Shown: positions 1-11,213 of the stretch, piece by piece
Layout of the letters: each line of letters opens with the position of its first letter
How positions within the stretch are numbered: the stretch's first letter is position 1
Assembly: GCF_029784155.1 (NCBI RefSeq)
Contig: NC_073692.1
Span: 23,212,444-23,276,443 of the forward strand
From: Uranotaenia lowii
Lineage: Eukaryota; Arthropoda; Insecta; Diptera; Culicidae
Length of the DNA: 64,000 nucleotides
Direction of reading: 5' to 3'
Program-made: the position numbers and the translations under genes
The notes under the pieces: model-generated
What the model saw: the letters and a program-made list of their open reading frames with translations, nothing else
What the model was told of the DNA's origin: nothing
The model's database searches: none

Positions 1-25
1 CGGGATCATTAAATAAGTAAGTAAG
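1..25 (+). mobile_element. 3' tail of an RTE-type LINE (cut by window edge)
   Basis: The first 25 bases read CGGGATCATTAA followed by TAAG-type repeats on the plus strand. The same sequence, reverse-complemented, ends the RTE-like fragment at 9044-9390, so this is the 3' terminus of a plus-oriented copy whose body lies left of the window. It abuts, in the opposite orientation, the internal part of the element at 26-2990. Simple-repeat tails instead of poly(A) are usual for RTE-clade LINEs. Confidence 0.6.
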
Positions 26-128
26 TTCACCACCTTCTGGATACTGGGTTCGCCGTAGAGTCGCCCGAGCTCGTGGTTCATCCTTCGCCTCCACACTCCG
101 TTCTCCTGTACGCCGCCAAAGATGGTTT

Positions 129-470
129 TTAACACTCGTCGCTCAAATACTCCGAGTTTACGCAGGTCCTCTCGAGCAATATCCATGTCTCGTGCCCGTA
201 GAGAACAACCGGTCTAATGAGCGTCATATACAGGTTACACTTCGTGCGAGGGCTAAGTCTTCTCGACCGCAGTTGCTCGTGGAGTCCATAGTAGGCACGA
301 CTTCCGCTGATAATTCGCCTCCGGATCTCAAGGCTGGTGGCATTGGCTGCGGTCACCAGTGACCTGAGATAGACAAAGTCTTCGACTATCTCCAGCTCGT
401 CACCGTCGATCGTGACCTTGTTTATACTGGATAAACCGGTTCGGTCGGACTCGGATCCGCAGGCCAGCAT
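129..470 (-). pseudogene. RTE-like LINE ORF C-terminal part
   Basis: Continuation of the same LINE after the RT palm. The frame reads VTIDGDELEIVEDFVYLRSL, then a RRRIISGSRAYYGL block and TLIRPVVLYGHETW, the usual thumb and post-RT blocks of this LINE type. The frame is lost at about 129, and recognisable coding (a MNHELGRL-like stretch) continues in another frame to about base 40 before the truncation. Confidence 0.7.
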
Positions 471-479
471 GTACTTCGT

Positions 480-1490
480 CTAAGACGTATTAATCATCAA
501 CCCAATCCTTCCTGCTTCGCGTTTCAGTTTGCGGTAGATCTCCTCCATCGCCGCAGATGATCTGCCGACTATATCAATATCATCGGCAATGCAGATAAGT
601 TGACTGGATCTGTTGAAAATCCTGCCCCGCATTTCGCCCACCGCTCGTCGAATAACACCTTCTAGCGCCACGTTGAACATCATGCAGGATAGATCATCAC
701 CTTGTCGAAGCCCCCTGCGCGATTCGAATGAACTCGACAATTCACCCGAAATCCGCACACAGCACTTCGTTCCATCCATCGTCGCCTTGATCAGTCTGAT
801 CAGCTTCCCGGAAAAGCCGTTCTCGTCCATGATTTTCCATAGCTCGTTACGGTCGATCGTGTCGTATGCGGCTTTGAAGTCGATGAATAGATGGTGCGTA
901 GGAACTTGGTGTTCCCGGCATTTTTGGAGGATTTACCGTAATGTGAATATCTGGTCCGTCGTAGACCGTCTCTCCATGAAGCCGGCCTGATAACTTCCCA
1001 TGAATCTGTTTGCTTGTGGCGTTAGGCGGCGGAGTAGGATTCGGGACAACACTTTGTAGGCGGCATTGAGGAAAGTGATCACTCGGTAGTTCTCACAGTC
1101 CAATTTGTCGGCCTTCTTGTAGATGGGGCATATTACCCTCTCCTTCCACTCCTCCGGTAGCTGTTCTATGTCCCAGATCTGGACCATCAACCGGTGTAGG
1201 CAATCGACCAACTTGTCCGGGCCCATTTCGATGAGTTCCGCTGCGATACCATCCTTCCCAGCCGACTTATTTCTATTCAGCTGGCGAATGGCTTCCTTAA
1301 CATCACCGTCTTGGTCTCCTGCATGTGTGCCGCTCAGGTGTTCATCGGAGTGCTGCTTCCACCTTGTGATCACCTCTTTATTGTCCGTCAGGATGCCCCT
1401 GTCCTTATCCCGGCACATTTCGGCTTGCGGCCGAAGCCTTTGCGGGATGCGTTGAGTTTCTGATAGAACTTTCGTGTTTCTTGGGAACAA
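480..1490 (-). pseudogene. RTE-like LINE reverse transcriptase domain (broken)
   Basis: Fragments at 1490-933 and 830-480 on the minus strand hold the RT fingers and palm. The first carries the NKSAGKDGIAAELIEMG block, the NYRVITFLNAAYKVLSRIL block and QAGFMERRSTTDQIFTLR. The stretch between them (about 931-831) holds the motif A region in a disturbed frame. The second fragment has RRGLRQGDDLSC (motif B) and ADDIDIVG (motif C, with the preceding residue changed). The frame breaks and the altered residue before ADD show the copy is dead. Confidence 0.8.
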
Positions 1491-2537
1491 TGCAGTTGCT
1501 CCAGCTCATCGAGCTCCTCCCCCTCCAAGCGGCGTTTTTTTCTCCTGGAAAACCTCTGCTGGACCCGCTGCCTCTTCCGCTGTCGATAATTCTCCAAATT
1601 TCGACAGGTGCCTCTTTGCACTACTGCCGCCCGCGCGACATTCTCTTCGTCCTCCACCCTCCTACACTCCTCGTCGAACCAGTCGTTCCGTCGATTTCGC
1701 TCCACATAACCGATGACGTTCTCCGCAGCAATGTTGATGGCTGTCTTGATGGTATCCCAACAGTCCTCGAGAGGGGCTTCATCAAGCTCGCCCTCTGCCG
1801 GCAGCGCTGCTTCGACCGATTGCGCGTATTCTGCCGCGACCTCAGGTTGCTTCAGTCGTGCGATATTTAACCGAGACGGGCGCCGGTTTCGTGTGTTGTT
1901 TACTACGGAGAAATTTGGGCGCATCTTCACCATCACCAGATAGTGGTCTGACTCGATGTTGGCGCCTCGACAGGATCTGACGTCGATGATGTCCGAGAAG
2001 TGCCGGTTGTCAATCAAAACGTGGTCGATCTGTGATTGCGTTTGGTACGGTGATCTCCTGGTGTACTTGTGTGGGATTCGTTTTGAGGTGGCGAAATCAA
2101 TAAGTCTGAGGCCGTTTTCGTTAGTCAGCTGGTGCGCACTGAACCTTCCAATTGTCGGTTTGAATTCCTCCTCCTGAACATTGAATTCCCCGATGACGAT
2201 CTTGATATCATGTTTTGGGCAACGGTCGTATTCACGCTCCAGCTGCGCGTAAAATTCGTCTTTGTCGTCACCGGTACTTCCAAGGTGAGGGCTGTGCACG
2301 TTGATGATGCTGATGTTGAAGAACCGGCCCTTGATTCTCAACCGGCACATTCGTGAGTTGATCGGCCACCACCCGATCACGCGCTTTTGCATCTTTCCCA
2401 TCACTATAAAAGCTGTTCCAAGCTCGACCATCTGGATACGTTCGTACCGTGGAGCCCTTCCAGCATACCTCCTGCAGTGCTGCGATGTCGAATTTGCGGC
2501 TCTTCAATTCGTTGGAGAGCACGTGGATACGGCCCAC
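1388..2537 (-). pseudogene. RTE-like LINE endonuclease domain (broken)
   Basis: Two overlapping minus-strand frames carry the apurinic/apyrimidinic-type endonuclease that nicks target DNA to prime reverse transcription. The first (2537-2268) has the LQEVCW-like segment (FDIAALQEVCWKG). The second (2431-1388) has the IIN.HSPH segment, the GDFN motif altered to GEFNVQ, the QIDHVLID motif and the terminal SDHYLV motif. The D-to-E change in GDFN would be expected to harm metal-dependent catalysis. A basic, glutamine/arginine-rich linker towards the RT follows. The frame change between the two pieces marks an indel. Confidence 0.8.
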
Positions 2538-2999
2538 AAAATTTTAGAGATCGGCAGTCAGTTCCATGTTCCAAGTTTCCAATCGCTAGTCCCTTTTCGT
2601 CGCGTGGGTCTTTGCCGATTTCCATCCGAAATTTGTTGTTCGTTGTTCGTTGCTTATGTTTTTGTAGTTACGGGCTCGGAAGGCCCGCAGCTAACCCCAC
2701 TATCTCGCAGGAGGACCGTCGTGATGTTGCTGTTTTGGGTCTCGAACACCACCAGGACGTTGTTGCACTCCGCACGCTGCCCCTGACATGGAGAACAGAC
2801 GCGTACGAAGCCCCATGACTCAGTCTGCATGCGACCGAGGCATCCACCGGGGTTGGGTACCCGATCTCCCCTAAGGTTGCTCGCATCCCAGCTAGCACCA
2901 TGGGGAGGTAGAGAATCGGAGTTGCAGACAAGAGGTGCTATGACCACTACCCGAAGGTTGGGTGTATGAGGTCTCGAGTTGCACATTGTCTACCGTTCA

Positions 3000-3780
3000 C
3001 TAGCCATAAGTTCAAGATTGTGCAGCTTAAAGGTTAAGCTTACATATTTCTCTTATCTCTCTTGTTTGGAATTGTTTTTCTTATACAAGTGTGATAAACA
3101 ATAAGAAGCAAAATACTTCAAGAAAAATCAACCCTTTGACACTTTAAATTGGCGAACTTATTTTTTCCTGTATATATGGATAAACACTATAAAGATATTG
3201 TCAAAATCAATGTTTTAAAAACTCTGCCTGCTGGTTGTGTCCACTGAGGAGGAGAGAACGCCATAGTAGCTCGAAGCGTATGGAAAATTGGCAAAAAAGA
3301 TGCATCTTAAATTTATTGAGATTATATGGTTTTGATAATTTATGTACAGATATATGGATAAAACAGATAGATAGATAGATAGATAGATAGAAAAATCGGG
3401 AATTCCGAGTGAACAATACTGAGAAAAATGTACCAAAAAAAATTTGGATATGTTTGCAAAAGCAAGAAGATTGAAAAATGGGAAATGAAAGACAAGTTCA
3501 ACATGGAAAGACGGAGTTTATCGGGTTTGCTAGTTGTCTCTATAAATTTATTTTCTGTGTCGATTACTTTTTTTTATTTGTTAATTTTCCTGTGTTGATC
3601 TTTTCTCAAAAAGTGATTACAGATGATAAAATTTGAGTTTTACAATTTTCCTCATCGAACAACATAAGTAACAAATCCTTTTACAAAATTAGGAACATAT
3701 ACATAGATGATCAAAGATACCAACAAATTTTAAGCACATAAGAATCAGTTTTTTAATCCTGGTTAAGTAAAATCTAATTA
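3000..3780. other. Non-coding, AT-rich; short GATA microsatellite
   Basis: No convincing gene. It contains a GATA microsatellite at 3365-3390; on the minus strand this gives short Ser/Ile/Tyr/Leu-rich ORFs that are artefacts. Confidence 0.6.
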
Positions 3781-4133
3781 AAAACCCCGATTTAATACAC
3801 TTATCAGAGGATTGGAGGCTTTCTTACAGAGTGCCAATTATCTTTGGAAATAAATGACACAATAATGGATTTCTTAATTCTGAATTATAAATGATTTATC
3901 TATAAAAAAGATAACGATTAAAGAAATTCGAAAGCAAAAATAATCAAACTCAATATTAAAAACCCGATTTAATACACTTATCAGTGGATTGGAGGCTTTC
4001 TTACAGAGTGTCAATTATCTTTGGAAATAAATGACACAATAATGGATTCCTTATTTCTGAATTATTTATTATTAATCTATAAAAAAGATTATGATTAAAG
4101 AAAATCGATAGCAAAAATTACTAAACTCAATAT
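3781..4133. repeat. Tandem duplication, two units of about 178 bp
   Basis: Two adjacent, highly similar units begin near 3785 and 3963, each starting CGATTTAATACACTTATCAG and containing GGAGGCTTTCTTACAGAGTG. Differences are scattered substitutions and small indels. GGCTTTCTTACAGA is the inverse of TCTGTAAGAAAGCC found at the ends of the next two units (about 4690 and 5275), so this duplication and the following one probably form one inverted-repeat-bounded element. Confidence 0.75.
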
Positions 4134-5289
4134 AAAAAAAGGTGCCCAGTACGTTTTTTGGAGGATAAACGAACTTATATTCAACGAGTTCATTTATAAT
4201 CCAAATAATTCAAACTGTTAAAGTTTGAGAGCCACATATCTCGACGCTCACTAGTGGTCAAGGGGTTAACCTCCTAAACTCTCATGCTAGATGGCGTGGG
4301 ATCGATTCTCTGCTGTTTTATGAAATTTTTGTCAAATTTTTGATCGCCTTTGTAATTAATTTAGCGATTGCTGGCTACTGCTGCTGAGCAAATGTCTACC
4401 TTTTTTGGAGCCAACGTAAGCATGATATGTTCTATGGAATAGAAAAATTTTAAACAATTTTGTTTTTTTTTTGGTTTTGAAATAAGTCCTACAGGAAAAA
4501 AAATGCAATTTTTTGATACTAAATTCATCAAAATCGTGAAACCTAGAATAGGAGTTAATGTGTTAAGAACGTTTTTATGGAACATACAAATTCCCGGACA
4601 TCATCGTAACTCGTCAAGCTGAGTCGATTGGTACCTATAAAGTGGGGTCTTGGACCCTTAATTAATGATATCCCCAACTGACCGTTCCCTATGCCTTTCT
4701 GTAAGAAAGCCAAAAAGGTGGTCAGTACGTTTTTTGGGGGATAATTGAACTGATAATTAACAAGCTCATTTACTCTCGAAATATTTCAAACTGTTCAAGT
4801 TTGAGAGCCAAAATTCTCGACGCTCACTAGTGGTCAAGGTGTTAGCCATCTGAACTCTCATAATAGATGTCGTGGGATCGATTCTCTGCTGTTTGATGAA
4901 ATTTTTTTTCAAATTTTCGATCGCCTCTGTCATTAATTTAGCGATTGCTGGCTACTGCTGCTGAGCAAATGGCTACCTTTTTTAGAGACAATGTAAGCAT
5001 GATATGTTCTATGGAATAGAAAAATTTTAAACAATTTTGTTTTTTTTATTGGTTTTGTAATATGACCTACAGGAAAAAAAAATTCAATTTTTTGATACTA
5101 AATTCATCAAAACCGTGAAACCTAGAATAGGAGTTAATGTGGTAAGAACGTTTTAAATGGAACATACAAATACACGGACTCATCGTAACTCGTCGAGCTG
5201 AGTCGATTGGTATATATAAAGTGGGGTCTTGGACCCTTAATTAATTATATCCCCAACTGACCGTTCGCTATGCCTTTCTGTAAGAAAGC
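4134..5289 (+). repeat. Tandem duplication (about 575 bp x 2) with tRNA-like modules
   Basis: Unit 1 is about 4134-4706 and unit 2 about 4707-5289. Both contain CAGTACGTTTTTTGG, a tRNA-like stretch (CACTAGTGGTCAAGG, then TCTCATG, then GTGGGATCGATTCTC) and end GCCTTTCTGTAAGAAAGCC. The B-box-like elements GGATCGATTCT lie at 4299-4309 and 4875-4885 and match the pol III B-box consensus GGTTCGANTCC at 9 of 11 positions. This looks like a tRNA-related SINE or SINE-carrying element duplicated in tandem. There is no ORF. Confidence 0.65.
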
Positions 5290-8200
5290 CAAAAACATGG
5301 CAAAATATGGCTCATCTACCCCACCATCTTTTTTATTTAAAAAAAAAAGAAGTTTCAACTGAATTCTGAGGAACAATTCATAAATTCATTCCTTGATAAA
5401 AGACTTCCGGATCGTTTCAAATTAACGAGCTCGTAAAAATAATCGTGCTTTGAATTTCAAATCACACTATAAGCTAGTGAATTTGCTGCACCCTACCTTA
5501 AGCTTACATGAGCCATACGGCCAACAAATCTGTCACTCCATCTGGACGAACGGACAGACGGATTAAATTCAATATGCAGAATTCTGCAGACTGAGTAAAA
5601 TTGCAATTCACTTTCGTCGCCACGAACCCAGTTTTTATCAGCAGAGTTATGTATATCCGAAACGAGTTCCACCAGCAGCATCAGCTGAGGGAATGTAAGT
5701 TGGTACGTATGAATGTCGTCTTTTGATGGAAGAAGACTGAAAATAAAATGTTTGCGTCATCCTTCCCATAGAGCATATTCTCTGAACGTTCACTCCTTTT
5801 CCAAGTATTACCCCGAAATGTTGGAGCAGTTTTTCTTACAACATGATTACTTTCACCCGTCCGTTGCATCCTGCTTGCTGCTGCCATCCTCTTTCGTTTC
5901 CATCCTCAGGATCCGGATCTCTTGATGCCCCAAACGTCTCGACAGGATCCGAGACCATTCCCGTTTTCCAAGCAGATTATCCGTTCCTTTTTTCAGACGA
6001 TTTATTTTCCACTTTAAAATAAACTGTCTAGCTATTCAATTGGCTTGGTTTGTTGCAAGCGAGTTCGTCTTTCGTCCCGCGCCAACTTCTGGCCGCGTTT
6101 CCAGAGCCAGGGAGGGAACAGGTTGTCTGTCCTCGCCGCCGGATGGAAATGAATTTGGCCGGATGGGCGCCTTTGGTCCGTGTATACTACATTATACCTT
6201 TTGCCTGGTGCAAAGCATATAACTCGACTGACTGGTGTGCCGCCAACGCCGTGGCAGTCGTTTGAGAAGCTCATCATGATATCAGTCGACGAGGACGGCC
6301 AAGACCACGACCACGCTGATGAAGAAGAAAATGATGACCTTTTTCCTCGAGAGCAGCAAATTTTCTTATGATAATCTTCCATCTGAGTTATCTTCGAACC
6401 TGACCGAAGTTCGAAGGAAACTTGCTGAAGGGTTTGGGTTTTTAAAAATCTCGACATCTCGAAATCGGACGCGTTGAGATTCGGGAAAGTTTTAATCTTT
6501 CCAATTTTATCAGATAGTTCGTTTCTTTCTCTAATCATGACAACAGTGCCTTTTTGAAGAAATTAAGTTCGTTTTCTCGAAAAAGTACGAGCAAGAATAT
6601 GAGTTTCCTATTTGATTTGTATGGTAAATAAACCCGTCGAAAAGCTGTTTTAAGGTTCATGAGATCGCAATATTTCTTTCAGTTTTGTTTATCAATTCAT
6701 TTGGCAAAACTACACAGCAAAAAAAACTTAAACATCGATCGGTCTAAAAGTTCCAAACGATCAAACGATCTTGGACACGGCAGACATAGTACTTTTTTTA
6801 TGGAGTGGTTGTTTTAGTATGTTGAATAACGACACGATGTTTTTTTTAAGAACGATTCCAAGAAATAAAATCTCCTAAAATTTTCCCATTATAAAGGAGA
6901 CTTTCCCCTATCCTAAGGTTACCATACGTACTCTTTTAAGAGTGCATGTACTCTTTTTCGGTCGAGAAATGGGCGTACTCTTCTTTTTGTGAAATTTTAC
7001 CAAATGTACTTTTTTTTTATAGAAAGATATTTGATCTGAAAAACCTACGCATGTACTTCTTCCATTTTATGAGGTTGTTTCTTATCTTTTGCTAAAACTA
7101 CGACAGAAATACGACTTACAATAAATTACTTTAACATTCCGCTTTCATTAAGATGCATTTTTAGTCGTAATTTAATAGTCAGCGTAATTAGCGCCTTTGA
7201 GTATACAAACTGTAATATTATCTTTTAAAGTTTTATTTTTAACACTTTACCAGCGTTATGGCATTATTGTCTAATCGCAAATAAGGATTGTAAAATAAAT
7301 GTACGCGTCAATAAAAAAAAAGCTCTTTTGAAATGGATTGTTCTATAATGTTTTTTTTTTGTGGTTTTTGTCAACATCTAAATACTGCTATCTCTTCGAA
7401 TAATCCAACTTTTGCATTGTAACATTGCAACATTGAATGGAAATATCTTGGTTTCCAATTACAGAGAACATCCTTTTCTTTCAGTTTTACATTCTTGTAT
7501 CAGGGAGCTCCTGAGAGGGGTATCAGGCAGCGTTTTGGGTAGTTAATCTCAATTTACTCTTTTTGGTGTTGCGGGATCCGGTAATCCTACCCTATCCAAA
7601 GAACTAATCAGGAAAAAAATCGATCAGGTGGTCTAGATCAACTTTTTATTTTGAAGATTTGCAAACAAAATATACGAGCAAAAGTTTCAAATTTTTATAA
7701 TTTTCCCTGAAAACCTCAAATTTTACATTTTTGGGATAAGATGTGTTAAGATTGTTTTAAAAATAAATTTAAGGTTAAAAAATTATGATCAAAATTATTC
7801 TTAATCAAAAACTCTGGCAAAGAGTTGGTCATAAAATTAACTGACAACGCTGTAGCAAATTAACAAGGGCACTGTAATTAAGGTGCATTCTATATGATTA
7901 TTTCTATCAAAGACAGAATAAAGTTTTGAGTTGAACGAGTAAAGTTACAATTCAATCATACAACGATATAATTCCCTCCTTCACGATATATTTGTACTTT
8001 AAACAACTTTAGGTGTGGTTTAAGGAGACAAAAAACTTTCTATTTGATAATTATTGAATGTGTGCATTGTTTACTTGCGGAAAATCGTTTTGTTTTATGA
8101 GAAAAAAAATATGTTATTTTGATGTTTTTAAATGAAAATTGTTTACTTTATCATCAAGTTTTCAGATTAAAAAGTGCTTTAATTATATTATTTTCTATAT

Positions 8201-9043
8201 AAATCAGCGTAGGTTTTCACAATGTGTTTTAAAAACTTCAAAAAGCTTTGAATTTCATTCCTTAAACTTTATTTCAATATAATTTTTGAATTTAAAACGC
8301 ACAAAGGGAATAATGGCTACCTTAAAAACAGCTATAATATGTGAATTAGTCTTTTTCAAAGTTGGCTTGAAGCTTGAAAAAGTCGATAAAAACGTTTAAA
8401 ACTGCATTTAAAAAGAATTGCCAAAAGCTGAAAACCAGTCACTGTAGGGGCATAATGAGATCCACCTCTGGGGCAGTATAAACACCATAAATCGGGGCAC
8501 GATGAACGTTTTCTGTCGAGAAATCTAGCAGCGAATTCAACTAGATGAAATCGTCGCAGTCGTAGACTCATCAAATAAAGCAATAACAACATAATCTAGG
8601 TCTGTTTGTAGAAAACATACAATTCACACACGCGCAAACATTATGTTTCTGGTGTTTTGTTTGGCGGATGACGCTACTAGCCGTATAATGTAACAATCAA
8701 AAAAATCGATCATGAATTGTAAATGGAAAAAAATCACCTGGAACAGAAACCGAACTCTATTTTCTTTAGATTACCTCTCCGACACCTTACCAATTGGCCA
8801 CATCGTCAAATGTAAACTAGTCAAGCTGTAGCTCTATAATTCAGTTGACTACATCGCGTTGAATTCGCTGCTATAGTATATGACAGAAAACGCTCATCGA
8901 GCCCCGATTGATAGTGCTCTGTTAGCCCCGAGCCAACACATTTAAGTAAAAACGTGTTTCAAAATTGATTAAAGTATAAAATCAAAAATTTTATGATGGT
9001 GAAAATTGAGAAACAATGTGTACATCATGTTGCAGTGGGTTAC
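5290..9043. other. Non-coding, no recognisable gene
   Basis: About 3.7 kb without a supported gene. 5680-6540 is less AT-rich and has a few 60-168 codon ORFs on both strands, but none has a recognisable domain, and overlapping antisense ORFs of similar length argue for chance. A sequence TAAGGTTACCATACGTAC at 6914-6931 resembles a TE terminus and has an inverse relative near 10346-10362 (see findings). Confidence 0.5.
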
Positions 9044-9390
9044 TTACTTAATGATCCCGCGCCGATCCTCCGGTGCATAGGGCCGTGGTAAAAGACCTCC
9101 ACTGTTGACGATCCGGAGCCAGCGTCTTCACCTGGTTCCAGTCAAGATTATCGTCGACAGTTCGGATTTCAGCGGCTAGACTTCGATTTCTAGCGCCCTT
9201 TGATGACACCGGCGATGTAGTTCCTCATTCGAGATCCAGTTGCCAGGCCACCAAGCGCGGATGATGTTCCGCAGGCAGCGGTTTACAAATACTTGCAGTT
9301 TTCGCGTCGTCACCGCATATGTGCACCAAGTTTCGCACCCGTACAGCAATGCGTGCAGTACGCATGCAGTGCGTACATTATATATCAAGA
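9044..9390 (-). mobile_element. 5'-truncated RTE-type LINE, 3' fragment
   Basis: On the minus strand this reads the end of an RT ORF (ALLYGCETW, KLQVFVNRCLRNIIR, WWPGNWISNEELHRRC) and then the 3' end GCGGGATCATTAAGTAAGTAA. It differs in sequence from the LINE at 26-2990 and represents a second RTE-type family, the one whose tail is also at 1-25. It is cut off at about 9390, a typical dead-on-arrival 5' truncation from incomplete reverse transcription. Confidence 0.8.
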
Positions 9391-10693
9391 TAATATAAAC
9401 ATCACAAGACTTATTTCGTGATGATCAAAAATTATAATTCACTTGAGAACCTAGCTGGTTTTTTAAATATCTCTGTGAAGATGATAGGGAGATTCCTCTT
9501 TTTGGAGAAAAATTGAATCCTTAGGATGTACGAAACAAATCCTCATGAAAATTCATTCAAGAAAATACCTACTTTTGAAGTGAAGAGGAGTGCTTATTAT
9601 GCCCCGGGTGCTCGTTATGCCCTTATCTCCCCTACCTTTGTAGGACCAGAACATTTTCTATAAATCTGAAAGAACGCTCACTTCAGACCGCCAAGAAGAA
9701 AGTGAGAATAATCATACACTCAGTATTGTACACTAACACATACAGGATCTCATCGAAACTTGATGTTTCTTCGAAGAGATTCCTTTTTCTTAAGTCTAAG
9801 CGAATTTTTCGAATTAGGGGAAAGGTTTCCTAAATGGGCTTATCGGGTTAAATGACCCTATGGCTGTTTGGCGAAATGGCTGACTAGACAGCTTATCTGA
9901 CCAATGCATTTTGAGGGTGATACGCTTAGAACATAAGGCAAGAAAGAATTTTATGAATCTATACACTCAAAAACATTTAAAAAATCTTATAGGGTTTTGA
10001 TACATTTTGATGTAATATTTCGACTTTTAAAAATTATGCGTAAAGAAGTTTAAAACGAATAATAAGAAGGTTTTTGTTTCTTACTCAAATAAACTTAAGA
10101 AATTTAACATATTTCAGCTTTTGTGGACGTTTAATAATGATAATATAGTGGAATAATAGAGTGTTTTTGTATGCCCCCATCATGTTTGTAAAATGCCTAC
10201 ATCCTAAAATAACAGGTATAATTGAATGAATAAATGATTTTTATCACTGAACCTTCAAATCTAAGCTCTGAATAACATCTTAAGAGAGAATTGAAGATCT
10301 AAAGACAGCTTTGATAAACTTTTTCTCATGGATGAACTACCTCCATAGTATGGCAACCCTAACTTTTGTTTTATTTCACAAAATTATAATATACATAGAT
10401 TTTTATAAAACTTCAGCTTTGTCGAACGAAAATTATTACTTTCTAACAGTTTCAATGATATTGTACGGTTTGAGTTTCGGCATTTTAGACAACACTTACA
10501 ATAAAATCGTTTTCTTGGAAACAGAAGAAAATTTTAACATAAAAATTACTCCATTGTATAGAAAACAGATGCTTGCACACGTGTATATAGTTTTTGTACA
10601 CATATTCGATGTGATATTTGATTAAATCAGTGTTATGCTTAATAGGCGCATATAGCCCGCTCCTCCCCTACTCAGATTTGAGCTATCGTCTCC
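9391..10693. other. Non-coding, AT-rich
   Basis: No supported gene. A 104-codon ORF at 10311-10625 is rich in Ile/Phe/Tyr, as expected of AT-rich non-coding DNA, and has no recognisable domain. TATGGCAACCCTAAC at 10350-10364 resembles a TE terminus. Confidence 0.5.
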
Positions 10694-10784
10694 TACCCAA
10701 GCAACCAAAAGTCAAATATTTACTTGAATGAAGGCATTGAAAGTTACATATTGGCTGACAAAGAGAATCAACTGCTCAATTCTC

Positions 10785-10797
10785 TATAGTGAACTAT
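10785..10797. repeat. Target-site duplication of the I-clade LINE (left copy)
   Basis: TATAGTGAACTAT here is repeated exactly at 16399-16411 directly after the A-tail. The site lies in the AGTGAACTATA motif that recurs in the flanking tandem repeat at 16402-16575. Confidence 0.93.
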
Positions 10798-10831
10798 CAG
10801 TTCGCTCTTTGACATCAGATTGATCGGTCGA
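10797..10831 (+). promoter_or_regulatory. Internal Inr + DPE promoter of the LINE
   Basis: The element starts with CAGTT, and with the last target-site T this gives TCAGTT, a match to the arthropod initiator TCAKTY. With the A at 10799 as +1, positions +28 to +32 (10826-10830) read GGTCG, a full match to the downstream promoter element RGWYV. This TATA-less arrangement within the transcribed region is known from Drosophila I and jockey elements, where it lets each new full-length copy carry its own pol II promoter. Confidence 0.8.
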
Positions 10832-11213
10832 TCGTCTAAGTGCTCGGAGTTTGGAGTTGTTTTTTTTGGTATTTTTGTTGGAAGTGGAGCGAACATTTTT
10901 CGATAGCTAGAAGCAATCATTTCTTTCCTGGATTGCCGTTACGGCATTTTGTTATTAAAAGGACATTTTACGTGAGGGTTATCTATCGTTGAAGTTGGAA
11001 GTGAAAAGCACGTTTGTGCGTTGGAATCCATTTTGTGGATCAATTGATCGAGTTTGAGTTACTCTCATTAAGTCGACACTCACTGTTTTGTGCCAGTGTT
11101 ACCAGTTTCTTTTTTGGATTGGCAGCTGCTCTTCAACGGCACCTTAAGCCTTCGTTGTTGAGTTACCTTGAGGGAAAAGGCTAGTGGTTGACATCGTCAA
11201 CCGCGACCGTGAG

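Larger units (their letters stand above)
26..2990 (-). mobile_element. RTE-like non-LTR retrotransposon, decayed
   Basis: A minus-strand LINE of about 3 kb encoding, in order, an APE-type endonuclease and a reverse transcriptase of the RTE type common in insects. The 5' end is placed near 2990 because related coding and leader sequence fades there. The 3' end is missing: at base 25/26 the element is replaced by another element's tail, so the last few hundred bases, including the usual TAAG-type tail, are absent. The coding region is broken into at least four frames, so it is not autonomous. The 5' boundary is approximate and no target-site duplication could be seen. Confidence 0.8.

Noticed and set aside
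1123..2818. Plus-strand ORFs across the RTE-like LINE
   Set aside because: Antisense shadows of the LINE coding sequence.
6032..6538. 168-codon ORF on minus as a host gene
   Set aside because: Low-complexity Ser/Trp stretch, antisense ORFs of similar size and no recognisable domain.
10311..10625. 104-codon ORF as a membrane protein gene
   Set aside because: Ile/Phe/Tyr-rich composition is expected of AT-rich non-coding DNA; no other support.
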